Shown piece by piece: positions 52,844-64,000 of a DNA stretch of 64,000 nt (position 1 is the stretch's first letter; each line of letters opens with the position of its first letter). The notes under the pieces were generated by a model. The model was not told where the DNA came from and ran no database searches. It saw only the letters and a program-made list of their open reading frames with translations. Origin of the DNA: Notospermus geniculatus (lineage: Eukaryota > Nemertea > Pilidiophora > Heteronemertea > Lineidae); the NCBI GenBank assembly GCA_002633025.1, contig NMRB01000067.1, positions 96,860 through 160,859 of the forward strand, written 5' to 3'. The translations under genes were made by a program, and so were the position numbers.

Positions 52844-53966
52844 CAAACCTTGTAACTTGAGATATGGGAAGTGACGATTGGCACATCCATCATGCTGAAG
52901 TGTAACATCAGGCCTTCGAATATTTGCCCTGTCCCCATCCTACAGCAGCCTCCCAAACAACGCTGGAATGCCCCTCTTAATTTGTGTTTACGATGCCAGA
53001 TCATGTACGTTCATTTCCCATAAGGCCATGGTTTATTCATGCCCGCTGAAAGCTTATTCTCCTCACAGATATCAAATGGTGAGTGGAATATCGGCGAATC
53101 AAGCATCTGCTCCGAGAGACAAGCTCGGCAAGTCGTAATGAAGGCTACAGCGTATTTCCACGAACTGGGATGCAAAGTGTTTGTCCTCGGGAGGATAAAG
53201 GCAGAATCTCAGGCCCCAAGGTTAGTAACGAGTGGGAAACCTACCGATACTACCCTCCGGTGTCTTGTAGAAGGTTTAATTGATGTGATTACAGTCCTTG
53301 GGGCGAATATGTTCTAAAATGCCAAGGTTTGAAACATCAACACTCTGTTTGGTGCAGATCAAATGAAATCAAGAACGCGACAGTTACAATATTTCAGAGA
53401 ATAATAGCACTGACTCAAATAGTTAAATTCTAGGGATGTTAGCGCCAATTTGACATGAGGCTACTCGCATCATCCGGGATCTAACCTACCGCCTCATTGG
53501 TGGCAGATGCACATGTTGCCACTTCGCCACCCTGACAACCCAACAAGTTTCTGAATCGCCACCCTGACAACCCAACAAGTCTCTGAATCAAATTCCAACC
53601 ATTCAAATTCAAGTGACATGGTCGCCTGTGATCACGAATCCTGAGCATGATGGCAATGAATTATTTAGAGTTTTTAAAACGTTCGTCGTCAGACGCGAGA
53701 CGTATGATTCACCGAAACGAAATGGCCGAGATAATTTATGACATCCATGAGACACAACGAAAAAAGACGTTTAGATCTTTAATCAACTTGTACTACGAAT
53801 TCCAACATTAATTAGTCACTAATTAGTATTGCTAATTATCTCTTAATGACACTGGTTGCAATTGACATGTTGGAATATGTTTTTTCCGCTGTCTATTTTC
53901 TGGATGAATCACTGAAATTGATAGTTTAGGGATAAGGATTGAAATGTACAGGGGTGTTACTGTTTC

Positions 53967-54252
53967 GAGGAGTCTTGCTGAGTGGTTATCACGTCTGCTT
54001 AGCAAGTGGCAGGTCCCGGGTTCGAATCCAGCCCGGGCCATATAGGATATCATCCTTGGCTCTTTGTCTGTCGCATGGGAAAGTAAGCCGTGGTGCCTTG
54101 TACCTTGTTTCTTTGCAAGGGCAAGTAAAAGACCCCATCCAAGTGAGGGACATGAGTAGCTTGAGATGGCCTTCTCCGTACTTACCAGGGCCAATAATGC
54201 TGATTATTGGCTTTGGCCGGATGGAAAAATTCTAATACAAAATACAAATACA
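53967..54252 (+). mobile_element. tRNA-derived SINE, copy 5
   Basis: Head gaggagtcttgctgagtggt, then ggtcccgggttcgaatccag (B box), body cttgtttctttgcaagggca, tail aatacaaaatacaaatac. A well-preserved copy. Confidence 0.9.
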
Positions 54253-54940
54253 CTCTTCCAGTGCACCTCTGGACTGATTGAAAACCCGACACAGAGTGCA
54301 AGCACCCACTTAGGGCATTATAGCTACTCGTCAAACAATATTGGAAGATATTAACGATATGTAGGAGGAAACCGGAGCCCCCGGAGGAAACCACAGAACA
54401 GAACATTCCAACAACCAAGTTTAAACCACGCGAAACCTCTCGATGTTATAAAATCCATCCATAGCCACATCAGATATTTTCATCCAACTGTATGAATGTT
54501 ATTACGATCTTTCCCTCAGAGACGATTTACAGCCCCATTTGTATTCTGTTGGCACATTCAAAATGGCTGTTATCCTGCCAGTTTCGCGCTGTATTACCAC
54601 TTGCTCTTGCAGCTCCCCATAAATTGGGCCTGTAGCAGTACTGTGGTAGTTGAGCTGAACTCGTGTGTTAGTCATACATTGGCATAACAAGAGTATCGGA
54701 ATGATTGGACCTATCGTAAGAATTTATGGTCGTGGGGTGTTCAAATTCACACCAAACTAGTCATAACTTGTGATACAACATGTTTTACTACCTCTGCTAA
54801 CCACAAGTTGATGCCATGCACGACGAGCCTCTCTCACGCTCCTGGAGAAAACCTTTCTTCCTCTGAACATTCCTCTACACCCAACTTCTCTCCCTTATTT
54901 GGGTAGAAACTCTTTATATGGAGAAAGCAGGCTTGGATGG

Positions 54941-54941
54941 N
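54941..54941. other. Single N, possible contig join
   Basis: Isolated N; unlike the other two I see no duplicated flank here. Confidence 0.8.
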
Positions 54942-55514
54942 ATATGCCCCCTCATTTGTTGAAATTCCTTGAATCAGACCAGAAAAATAAGGCATTCAGG
55001 CTCTACTGGGGTCCAATTATCAAAGGCCTTGCCCCCTCTTTTTCTGGATGCTGGATCTGGCAATGGACTTTTCTCTACAGCACATCCAACAAGCTAAAGA
55101 TATCAGTCCCTCCAACTTTGGTACGTAGCATCAGCATTTGGTCGTGATGACGAGGCTCTATACATAATTGATCATGTTATAAGCATCTTTCTGAAGACAA
55201 CATCAATTTCAGCTCGCTGTATTAAAATTCTATTTCTTCCATCCAAGTTGCAGTTCCCGGGACAAGCCACAATAAATCAGATTTTATGGAAGCATGTCGA
55301 AAATTGAGATTGGAAGTATGTGATGTATCCCTGTCAACCAACTCAGCATCCAAGTGTAGTTCCAAGATCAGTGCACAGATGGCAGCACTAGATATGATAA
55401 TCCATTTGCTCTACATCTTTGCTGATGCTGTGCTCCGCTGATTTATGTATGGCGTGTGGTGAACGTTATTGATATCTAAATCAAGACTGGGAAATCCTGC
55501 AGGAATAGACCAAA

Positions 55515-55700
55515 AGCGAATGGGGAGCGCCAATTGGTCACGTGATGACTACTGATAGAGCAGACGAGACACCTAGCGTTGACCTAGGCCCATTGTTCGA
55601 GAGATGCGGTTCACCAAGCACGGCCAATCACACCTTGAATCGTCATGAATAATAGGTGGCATTGGTGTACTATCAGTTCAAAACCACGCGTATATTCTCG
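55515..55700. repeat. Dispersed repeat, inverted partner of 23783
   Basis: Contains ttgttcgagagatgcggttc and accaagcacggccaatcaca, the inverse of blocks at 23870-23915. Confidence 0.75.
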
Positions 55701-55849
55701 CGTGGTCTGCATGATCGGTGTTCCCTATTACCAACTAGCAGCCTGTGGAAATCCCTAGACATCAATGGGCACTTGCAAGAGGCAATGCTCCACATCATGT
55801 GAGAACCAAACACCCATGAGCTTTGTTCAAGGACTTTTCTTCCACTACC

Positions 55850-56110
55850 CAGGGTTTCCGCCAGAAAAAAAAATTTGGGGATGGACAAAAAAAAATTTCA
55901 AAAAAAAATGTTTTTTTTGGATTTTTTTATTTGGATTTTTTTCACACAACATTGTACATGGACTGCAAGATAACATGATGGTATAATAATATGATGTTTT
56001 GAAAAGAAAAAAGACAAGATTTAAGGAAAAAAAATTGGGGATGGATTTATCCCCAAATAATTTTCTTGGGGATGGAATTCTCCCCATTCTCCCCTCTGGC
56101 GGAAACCCTG
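55850..56110. mobile_element. hAT-like foldback element, 261 bp
   Basis: Inverted ends cagggtttccgccag; the flanks share actaccc, compatible with a 7-8 bp duplication. Interior rich in A- and T-runs and ggggatgga blocks. Confidence 0.65.
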
Positions 56111-57772
56111 ACTACCCCAACCCTCCATCGGTCTTCCAGATCAGGGATGTCAGGGGCAGATCCAGGATTTGGGAAAAAGGGGCAACCCTGTGCTATGAAC
56201 ATTGAAATCTGCGGTGAATTTCAATGACTTGCTCCAATTTCCAGAATTTCATGGTCAATTTTACATATTTGTCGGCCAAAACGGGAGCGCGTACCCTGGT
56301 GCCCCTCTAGATCCACCTGCAGATTCCCACGCAATACCCCTCACCAATGCAGCATTCAGAACACTACATCACCAGCAGCAGTTGCGAGGAATCCCAAAGT
56401 CATCAATACAGCAACCATTGAGCCTTGATTAATTACAGGATAATTTAGTTTCATACTGAGAGACAAGGTGTGTATCTTCCAGCCAGGAAAGATCAAATAA
56501 CACAGATGGTTGATATGCGTTGGATCAGGGTTGTCTTCTTGGGAGAATATACCATTCGGAAGTAGCAGCTATGATGGATGACATGTTTTCTTCTTCTTCG
56601 GCATTCGCTCAGCCAGACCTCTCTAGATGTCCTGGGACTTCTATCGAGATCGGTAGCCCTGATGAGCGTATTATGCATGCCACTACGGTTAGGTGCCAGA
56701 TGGGTTTTCTGGCCTAGCGACTCCGACTTCCGGCCAGGAGTTCACTACAAGCTACCCCTATCTGCTTCACCTGTGTGGGGTCTTTTGCTTGCCCCTGCAT
56801 AGACACAGGGTACTAAGGACACTGGTTGGGCACTGTCAACTGGTGTCCCCTCCATCATACAGCCTAATCTGTTTCCATTGTTGTGTAATGGTGAGAATTC
56901 CACCCTAAACGCAAGAAAGATGGTGGACAAGTCACTTCCACCTCATTTGGAAAAATTCCCGACTTGGATACTATCAGCAGGTATCCCCTCCATAAACGGC
57001 AAAATCCGATCCTGTTGCTGAGGTTTTGGTAAATTTTCCATCTAAGAGAAAGATTAAAGGAAAAAGATGCTGGCATATAAAATATTCTCATCCCTCGTGT
57101 CTAATTAAGTTTGTTTACAGCCACGACATGGCCGTGTCTGGCTTCCAGCAAATAAAGATCAAAGGTAGGTTTACCCATTCATTACACTTTGATGATGCCT
57201 AACTCATGAATGTTTAAATCCATGGTTGCAATTGAGGTGGCTTGATGAACTAATAAGGAGTCATTAGGAGCAGGTAAACTGACACACTGTGTTTTTTTTT
57301 TTGGACAGTAACGTGGCTCCCAGACAACCAAAACCAGAATCCTCCTTTGTGGTCCTGTAATGATCCGTCGTGTCCGGTATCTCTCTATCGCAAGAGAAAA
57401 TGGTTCTGATGGAACCTCAGAGGTGACTGGCACCCAGGGTCTCTGCCATAAATCTTTTTGAGGGTACTAATTTCTTCAAAATCAGCAAAGGCCCCATGAA
57501 ATTAAAGAAAATGGCCCTTTTCTGTTCCTTTGAGGGTACTAGCATAGTACCCTTAGTACCCTCTGACAGAAACACTGGCACCGTTTCCACACGTCGTTGT
57601 GACAACCTGGTGATGAAGTGTTAGATCATCAGACTCTCATCAAAGAAGCCCAGGTTCAATCTCAGCTCAGGAATATGACTGTTCTCTTAACTCATGACAA
57701 CTGAACTCCTTCTGGGAGAACAAACATCTCCGTCTGTGATTAACATTGTAACAACCATCTGCAAACTTAGGA

Positions 57773-57845
57773 TTGTCAGAGTGGCACAACAGAAACATCG
57801 GTGCCTGTCACTTCTGAGATTCCAGGTTCAATCCCCGTCGGATCC
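57773..57845 (+). mobile_element. tRNA-like SINE head, second family
   Basis: tgtcagagtggcacaacaga, then tgcctgtcacttctgagatt, then ccaggttcaatccccgtcgg (B box). Related to 62010-62070 and, inverted, to 12430-12535. Confidence 0.55.
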
Positions 57846-57888
57846 CCTCTTCACTTTTATGTGCATACTCCGTACGATTCATTTCCTT

Positions 57889-58170
57889 GAGGAGCCCCGA
57901 TAGCCGAGTGGTTATCACGTCCACTCAGCAAGTGGCAGGTCCCAGGTTCGAATCCAGCCTGGGCCATATATGGGATTTCATTCCCGGCTCTTCACATCCA
58001 TCACATGGGACTGTAAGCCACGGTGCCTTGTACCTTGTTTCTTTGCAAGGGCAAGTAAATGACCTCATCAAAGTGAGGAACATGAGTAGCTTGAGATGGC
58101 TTCTTCCATACTTACAGGGGCAATAATGTTATGGCTTCTGCCCTGACGGAAAAATTGGAGTACAAATACA
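57889..58170 (+). mobile_element. tRNA-derived SINE, copy 6 (reference copy)
   Basis: gaggagccccgatagccgag is the A-box head; aggttcgaatccagcctggg the B box; the body is cttgtttctttgcaagggca then gaacatgagtagcttgagat; the tail is agtacaaatacaaaa. About 280 bp. A non-autonomous element mobilised by a LINE, by analogy with other SINEs. Confidence 0.92.
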
Positions 58171-59442
58171 AAATTCATTTCCCCTTTAAGAAGTACCGTG
58201 AGAATCAATAGGAAAGTGACTGTGGGAGGGGAAACCAAAACTGTTCATGCATTCATTCCACTGACGGAATACCGTTTGCAAACATTACAACCTTTTTTTC
58301 TAAATATTGATTCCAAGCCTGGAGTATTGCAATGACTCCACTTACGGCACCCTAAAGCAAAATGAACGGGTTGCTAATGATTATAGTTGCCATGGTACAG
58401 GTTTATGGATGACCCGTCCTGCTAGTGTACAAATAAATGCACAAAGCAGCTTGATGTATTATTGTCCACATATAGGGTCCATTGAGCCAGCGATACATAA
58501 ATTTTCTAGTAATAGGCGATTGAGTGCTCGGGGAATAACCATGAACTAAAATTGCATCGCAAATAGCACTGTGCCCGCTCAGCTCATGACCTCAGCACTT
58601 TTGTGCTATTTGGCCTACTTTATCTTTGAAAGTACGTCAAATGGTTTGACCTACTTTCATCTTTGAAAATAGGTCAAATAGCAACGTTATCCTTTGAAAG
58701 TAGGTCACAAGAAAAACATGTATACATTTTGATGGAGCAGCACTCGATGTACCTGCATTAAGAATTTGAGCATCCAAGCAAGTAGCCAATTAAATCACAT
58801 TCAAACTGGACCTTGGGCTAATGTAACCACACATAAAAGATAAAATGCCACATGAGATATTTGAAGTTTCTAGGTCAGTTGAAAATTCCTCGTCACAGGT
58901 CATTTTCTTATTTGGTGCCCCATACGATTTTGTTGGCAACCCCAGCCCAGCCTCTATGAAGGAATACAACGTTCCCATACCAGCACTGGAAAAAATGCTA
59001 AGTGCTGTATCATGAAAAATGTTTTGCACTCATCATGGAGACTGCCTTGGTACTCCAGAGTGGGTACTTGGAGAACTAAATGCTGATGAGTACTGCACAT
59101 TAACGCTAACATTGTTAGTAAATATTGAGTCTATTCCATGTGTTGGTATGCCAGTCCCAACGTCATAACCAGCCAAATTCCTAAGATGCTAAAAAGGCAA
59201 GTTTGAATTGATGAAATTTTGAATCGTGAGGTGTTTTTTCGTACACAGCCATCCCATCAGGTCACTGGGACATATTCTATAATTAATATAGGCCATGCTT
59301 TGATGAAAGCTAAATCGAAAATTGTACTATTTTAGTCGCTGCTCAAGGTCATTCACTATTATAATTATCAGGATAGTTATCAAGTAAACAAGCACAGCAT
59401 TGAACGTCCCCCGTCGCCCCGGGTGCAAGTTCGACGGGCCTG

Positions 59443-60637
59443 TATTTTGAAGATTCCGTTCAGTATTAATGGCACAATCACAGTTTATATGATTCGGCTT
59501 TTTGGCCCCCTGGTGGCAAAGTGGGAAATCAGATTTGGTCGATTCTTTGACGCGACACACCGTTGGCCCATGATACATCCCTCCACCAAATATCAACCCA
59601 AAATTTTCAGTCGTTCAGAAGTTACAGAGAGGAAGGGAACTTATGTGGTTTGTACAAAGCGCCCCCTACAGGGCTGGAAAATGAATGTAATTGAAAACCC
59701 GCAGAGTATATTATGTAGCCTTGCTAGATGAGCCTACCATAAAAATTTTGTGAAATTCCGTTCAGTATTAAAGGCGTAATCGCAGTTTTTGTGTCTTGGC
59801 TTTTGGCCCCCTGGTGGCAAAGTCGAGAATCGGATTTGGCCGATTCTTTCACGCGACACACCGTTGGCCCATGGTACATCCCCCCATCAAATATCAACCC
59901 AAAATTTTCTGTCGTTCGGAAGTTATAGAGCGGAAGGGAACTTATGTAGTTTTTACAAAGCGCCCTCTACAGGGTTGAAAAATGAATTAAATTGAAAACC
60001 CGTAAAATATGTTATGTACCCTTGCTAGATGAGCCTACCATAAAAATTTCGTGAAATTCCATTCAGTATTAAAGCCGTAATCGCAGTTTTTGTGTTTTGG
60101 CTTTCGGCCCCCTGGTGGCAAAGTGGAGAATCGGATTTGACCGATTCTTTCATGCGACACACCGTTGGCCCATGGTACATCCCCCCACCAAATATCAACC
60201 CAAAATTTTCAGTCGTTCAGAAGTTACAGAGCGGAAGGGAACTTATGTGGTTTTTACAAAGCGCCCCCTACAGGGCTGAAAAATGAATTAAATTGAAAAC
60301 CCGTATGGTATGTTATGTACCCTTGCTAGATGAGCCTACCATAAAAATTTCGTGAAATTCCATTCAGTATTAAAGGCGTAATCGCAGTTTTTGTGGTTTG
60401 GCTTTCGGCCCCCTGGTGGCAAAGTGGAGAATCGGATTTGGCCGATTCTTTCACGCGACACACCTTTGGCCCGTGATACATCCCTCCACCAAATATGAAT
60501 CCAAAATCTTTAGTCGTTCTTAAGTTATAGAGCGGAAGGGACTAGTAGCGGCGAGCGGCGAGCGCCGAGCGCCGAGCGGCAGAGGCGCACGGACGGCCGG
60601 TATTTTCAAGTCCCCCTCCGAGGGCTCCGGGGGACAA
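59443..60637 (+). repeat. ~302-bp satellite array, four units
   Basis: Units begin near 59452, 59755, 60056 and 60357. Each carries ggccccctggtggcaaagtg, the inverted block aatcggatttggccgatt, and gagcctaccataaaaatttc. The last unit ends in a gcgagcggcgagcg run and gagggctccgggggacaa. Long open frames in it are not genes. Confidence 0.93.
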
Positions 60638-60779
60638 TTAGCAATGGAATTTATTATGAAATTGACTGGTAATCAAGATTGACCGACTCGTCCTGTATTT
60701 TCTGGCGACAGGGTAATCCAACGCAGCGTCAACTCCATGGCGCAGCGAAAGCCTACATTTGAGCATTCTAATTGTAACA

Positions 60780-61070
60780 TCTGCCCAATCTTCATGTGAT
60801 AGAGGGTGACTCTCTTTGACAGTGCAAGTTTCTCCAGGGCACTCCGGTTTCCTCCTACTGTACATTAATTTGCCCAATATTGTCTATAAAGCTCACAGTG
60901 CTAATAATTGGTCACCCATCCATGTAGTGATTGGACTCTATGTTGCTTAACCTCTAGCTCCGAGGCCAACACACTAACCACAACCTAGGCCATAAAGGAA
61001 ATCCTCCATGGCCGGGGGATCAAGCCGTGCCGTATAGTAGCTGCAAGGGGTTCAGTGCACAGTTCTTGGT
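60780..61070 (-). mobile_element. 5S-rRNA/tRNA-like composite element, copy 1
   Basis: On the minus strand tggcctaggttgtggttagt (tRNA-like A-box region) is followed by gaggttaagcaacatagagt then catggatgggtgacc, close to the conserved 5S rRNA core GAAGTTAAGCAACG...GGATGGGTGACC. The 60815-60870 part (gggcactccggtttcctcct) belongs to the body. Confidence 0.6.
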
Positions 61071-61452
61071 TCAGTATTTAGTTAAAGGCGGAAAACCATC
61101 GTCATCAATTCATATGTATCATTCTTTCCAGTGGGCAACTCAAACCGCACGATGAGGACCCATCGGCCAAATCAAATGATACCTGAATACAGAGAAGGCT
61201 TCACACTAAATTGACAGGCTTCACGTCCAATGAAGAAGTTTCGACTGTCATTTCCATGGTAACCAGATGGCCTAATTTGGAAAACACAATGAATGGATGA
61301 TTTGGAGATCATTATCTGATTTGGAGATACATTTGGGATGGGCATGGATGCTGAGAGCAGAAGCTGATACAGAAGTGGGATCTCCCTTTCTGTCAAGATA
61401 CGGGACGTCACATCGCTGGTTTGGTGGAAGGTCTCCCCCTTGGAGGATATCG

Positions 61453-61560
61453 TGGGTCGTATTTTAGAAGGTTCCTTAACGTTAAGGTCGACCTTAAGTC
61501 TATCGTAAAACCATTGAGAACAATAGATTTAATGTCAAGGAACGTTCTAAAATACGACCC
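61453..61560. mobile_element. Short inverted-repeat element, 108 bp
   Basis: gggtcgtattttagaaggtt at the left, aacgttctaaaatacgaccc at the right; inner ccttaacg / gtcaagg. Non-coding. Confidence 0.75.
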
Positions 61561-62009
61561 CATGAGATGACAAATGTATGAAATGTGAAATAGACATGCA
61601 CTTGAACTCTTGGGACAAACCTGACATTTCAAGAGGAGAATATCACACGTTGTTGACACTAGGACAGAATACCCATACAGTACCTAACCTCTATACATAT
61701 AGATAGATTGTGTAAATGGTACATTGACATTAGCCTCTGAAAGAGTTGTCATGGAACCGGCCGCTAGCGTTAGCCGCCAGCTATGGGAACGCCCATTATA
61801 TCTGCTGCGTCTTGTATTAGCCAATTTATTAAATGCTGCAGGGTAGATGTTTATTCATCCGACAGCTAGCACTTCTCATAGCAGCATAATTCATTACATA
61901 TCGTATATACGTATATAGCACCAAGATATTCAGAATTCAAGAAGTCTGCAAACTTTGAATTAAGAGCTGAATAGCATATCGCTCCACAGATAAGACTGAA
62001 TCAACTTTG

Positions 62010-62400
62010 GAGTGGTGCAGTGGAAACACCTCCACCTGTCACCTCTGATGTTCCAGGTTCAACCCCTTTTGGAACTGCTTCTCATGTGATAGGGCAGTGA
62101 GGGGGCGCTGTTTGACAGGGCAGGTTTTCTCCGGGCACTCTGGTTTCCACGACAGTTCAGCAGATTTGTTAACGTCTGTAGATCTTATAATGCCATTGGT
62201 ACTCAGAAAATCACACCACTCCTTCAGAGGCGTGACACCTATATTATATGCGTGCCGGTCACCACATCCACATAATGATCACGCTCTACGTAACTTCTAG
62301 CTCTGAGGCCAACGTGCTAAACACTAGGCCATGAAGGAAATCCTCCATGACGGCAGCCCGGGTTAAGCCATGCCATATACGTAGTAGCTACAAGGGTCAA
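62010..62400. mobile_element. 5S-rRNA/tRNA-like composite element, copy 2, with second-family tRNA head
   Basis: Plus strand starts with tRNA-like agtggtgcagtggaaacacc and ttccaggttcaacccc, continues through ccgggcactctggtttcc. The far end carries, on the minus strand, tggcctagtgtttagcac then gaagttacgtagagcgtgat and the gggtgacc-like block (62257-62301). Confidence 0.6.
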
Positions 62401-63109
62401 TGCAACACCTCCAATGTGCCTCCCCTGAGGACCAACTCAAGGGGCTACAATGTCATGTGGCCTGGGCATCCATAACTATCCTTTGATATTTCTTTAAGGG
62501 AAGGAACCAAAAGAATATGTTGAACCTGTACAGTCCCAAATTTTGCCAGTTTTTGCACAAGTTGTGCAAGACGAAACTAATCAAATAGATGACTTCTTCA
62601 GACTTGTTAATAAACCACGAATGAAAACTTCGGCATACTTGGCGCTCATTTATACTGATTGGAACATAACTTGTGGTACTACTACAGGAAGTTGTTCACG
62701 AAATTAGTCTTTTTTAACGTGTTACTATCGGCAACAGAGTAATAATCGTCTGACCCTTCATCGTCATTAATCATTGTCGATTACATGATGAGATGGTGAA
62801 AAATGCTGACAATGACACTAACAATCAATTATGCAGTAGTTCAAATAAGGGTAGGTATGTCTATTGAGGTATATAGCAGCCCATTGATGCAACAGCCCAG
62901 GTGGGGTTCGCCTACTCCCTGTTCCAATTCATTACTTCATCAGGTTTTTGACTTCTGACTCTGTTACTACGTACTCAACCAACTTTGGCATTTTCCTCCA
63001 AGTCCAAAGTTTTGTAACAATTTTTCAGATGTCTTCACTTATCAGGAATGCGCTTCACATCATTACCATTATCCTTTCTGGCGAACGCAAACAGCAGCTT
63101 ATTTGGTGT

Positions 63110-63290
63110 CTAATACGCACGCCGGTCACCCATCAATGTAGTGATCGCGCTCAACGTTGCTTAACTTCTAGCGCCGAGGCCAACGCCCCAACCGCTAGGC
63201 CATAAAGATAATATAATCCTCCTTGGGCGGCGGGTTAAGCTGTGCCATATACGTAGTAGCTACAAGGGGTTCAATGCATTTGGTGCTCAT
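63110..63290 (-). mobile_element. 5S-rRNA/tRNA-like composite element, copy 3 (clearest 5S match)
   Basis: Minus strand: tggcctagcggttggggcgt, then agaagttaagcaacgttgag, cgcgatcactacattgatgg and gtgaccgg. The 5S-like part (63122-63172) follows 5S rRNA closely through its internal promoter region, but the 5' and 3' parts of 5S are absent, so it is not a 5S gene. Confidence 0.65.
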
Positions 63291-63744
63291 ATGTCCCTTT
63301 CAGGCCTGTTTACAATATATCCCAATTTGACAAGAATATCAAACCCACATCCTCGCTGACTTGCATCTGACATTAACGATTCAGCCACTACCATTAAACT
63401 GTACGCTCCCTGACAATGCAGACAGATGTCCACCCACTGTGCCACACCACTGGGCAATCCCCAAACAATGCAGAATGAAATTCAATCTCCTTTAGACTGC
63501 CGACACCCTTCTTTCCCGGAAAGATGCAAAGAAGCAATAAAATCTCGACGGACAATTCTGTCCTTTCAAACAACATTAATCAGATTTGCTAGCTCATCGC
63601 TTCAGTAATCGAATCAAGCCAGTCACTGAATCATCTTTCCCAAGAAATGGAATTGACTACAAAATTATCATCCGATAGAAAGTTCAAGAGTTGACTTGGT
63701 CTTGTCTTGAGTATGAATCTTGAGGTTATATCATCCTCAGAACT

Positions 63745-64000
63745 GAGATATAGCAGTAGCATAGCTTACAAGAGCATTGTGGACAACTACAGCTAGTAAA
63801 CAGTCAGTCACAAGAGCATTGTGGACAGCTACAGCTGGTAAACAGTTGGCCACAAGAGCACTGTGGACAGCTACAGCTGGTAAACAGTATTGGCCACAAG
63901 AGCATTGTGGACAGCTCCAGTTGGTAAACATTTGGCCACAAGAGCATTGTGGACAGCTACAGTTAGTAAACAGTAGGCCGCAAGAGCATTGTGCCCCACT
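63745..64000. repeat. ~43-bp minisatellite, truncated by window end
   Basis: Unit gccacaagagcattgtggac then agctacagctggtaaacagt, six copies visible. The ccacaagagcattgtgg core is partly self-complementary. Confidence 0.9.

Larger units (their letters stand above)
51734..64000. other. Upstream flank or first intron of the NCAM gene
   Basis: No signal-peptide exon ending in phase 1 recognised on the minus strand. Stretches 52196-52760, 52844-53966, 54253-55514, 56111-57770, 58171-59442, 61561-62009 and 63300-63750 show no supported gene. The repeats within are listed separately. Confidence 0.5.

Noticed and set aside
54899-55147. Possible reverse-transcriptase fragment (AGLDG...MPPHLLK resembles LINE RT motif)
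   Set aside because: Only a few residues match, an N and an apparent frameshift interrupt it, and no neighbouring RT motifs (such as YADD) are visible.
57889-57965. Functional tRNA gene
   Set aside because: A and B boxes are present but the cloverleaf stems do not pair properly and five other diverged copies share a non-tRNA body, so it is a SINE head.
63122-63172. 5S rRNA gene
   Set aside because: Only the internal promoter region resembles 5S; the outer stem and 3' part are missing and the segment is fused to tRNA-like sequence in repeated copies.
51734-64000. Signal-peptide exon of NCAM
   Set aside because: Several short minus-strand frames with hydrophobic stretches exist (for example near 63500), but none has a convincing start, signal peptide and phase-1 donor together.

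Overview
This is a eukaryotic (animal) genomic window: genes are split into short exons with GT-AG introns, coding density is very low, and most of the sequence is mobile-element debris and tandem repeats. The single gene I can support is a homologue of the neural cell adhesion molecule (NCAM1/NCAM2, Fasciclin II/apCAM family) on the minus strand. Its sequence, short symmetric exons, abundant foldback elements, tRNA-derived SINEs and apparently unmerged haplotypes suggest a highly heterozygous marine invertebrate, for example an echinoderm, hemichordate, cephalochordate or lophotrochozoan. I cannot fix the phylum from sequence alone.

The NCAM-like gene runs from 51733 down to 6868. I rebuilt 19 exons by matching splice sites and reading phase. 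They give five Ig domains, each split over two exons (51733-46110), two fibronectin III domains (46110-44241), a transmembrane exon with the palmitoylation-type cysteine cluster of NCAM (19248-19032), and a cytoplasmic tail made of small exons at 16.8, 15.3, 11.8, 7.6 and 6.9 kb. Exon phases agree at every junction. The signal-peptide exon was not found and probably lies beyond the right edge or in 51.8-64 kb. A 25 kb intron (19249-44240) separates the second FNIII domain from the transmembrane exon and holds most repeats and a 700 bp assembly gap.

The cytoplasmic exons are notable: three consecutive ones (96, 66 and 93 nt) begin and end in phase 2, so any combination can be included or skipped without a frameshift. 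One carries an LPPPPPE motif resembling Ena/VASP EVH1 ligands.

Repeats, left to right: G-rich element fragment (1-115); foldbacks at 735-866 and 1014-1299; 42-bp minisatellite (2461-2955); a foldback element interrupted by a Harbinger-like and a hAT-like insertion (3610-4480); several foldbacks at 7-14 kb, including a TTAA-flanked element (9839-10563); a 21-bp minisatellite (17899-18094); gap (19910-20609); two unmerged haplotype overlaps (27985-31934 around an N at 29905; 35596-38311 around an N at 37128); 42-, 40-, 65- and 30-bp minisatellites at 34.6, 35.4, 43.1 and 47.3 kb; six copies of one tRNA-derived SINE; a roughly 302-bp satellite array (59443-60637); 5S-rRNA/tRNA-like composite elements (60.8-63.3 kb); and another minisatellite running off the right edge. 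No CRISPR, operon, viral gene or intact transposase was seen.
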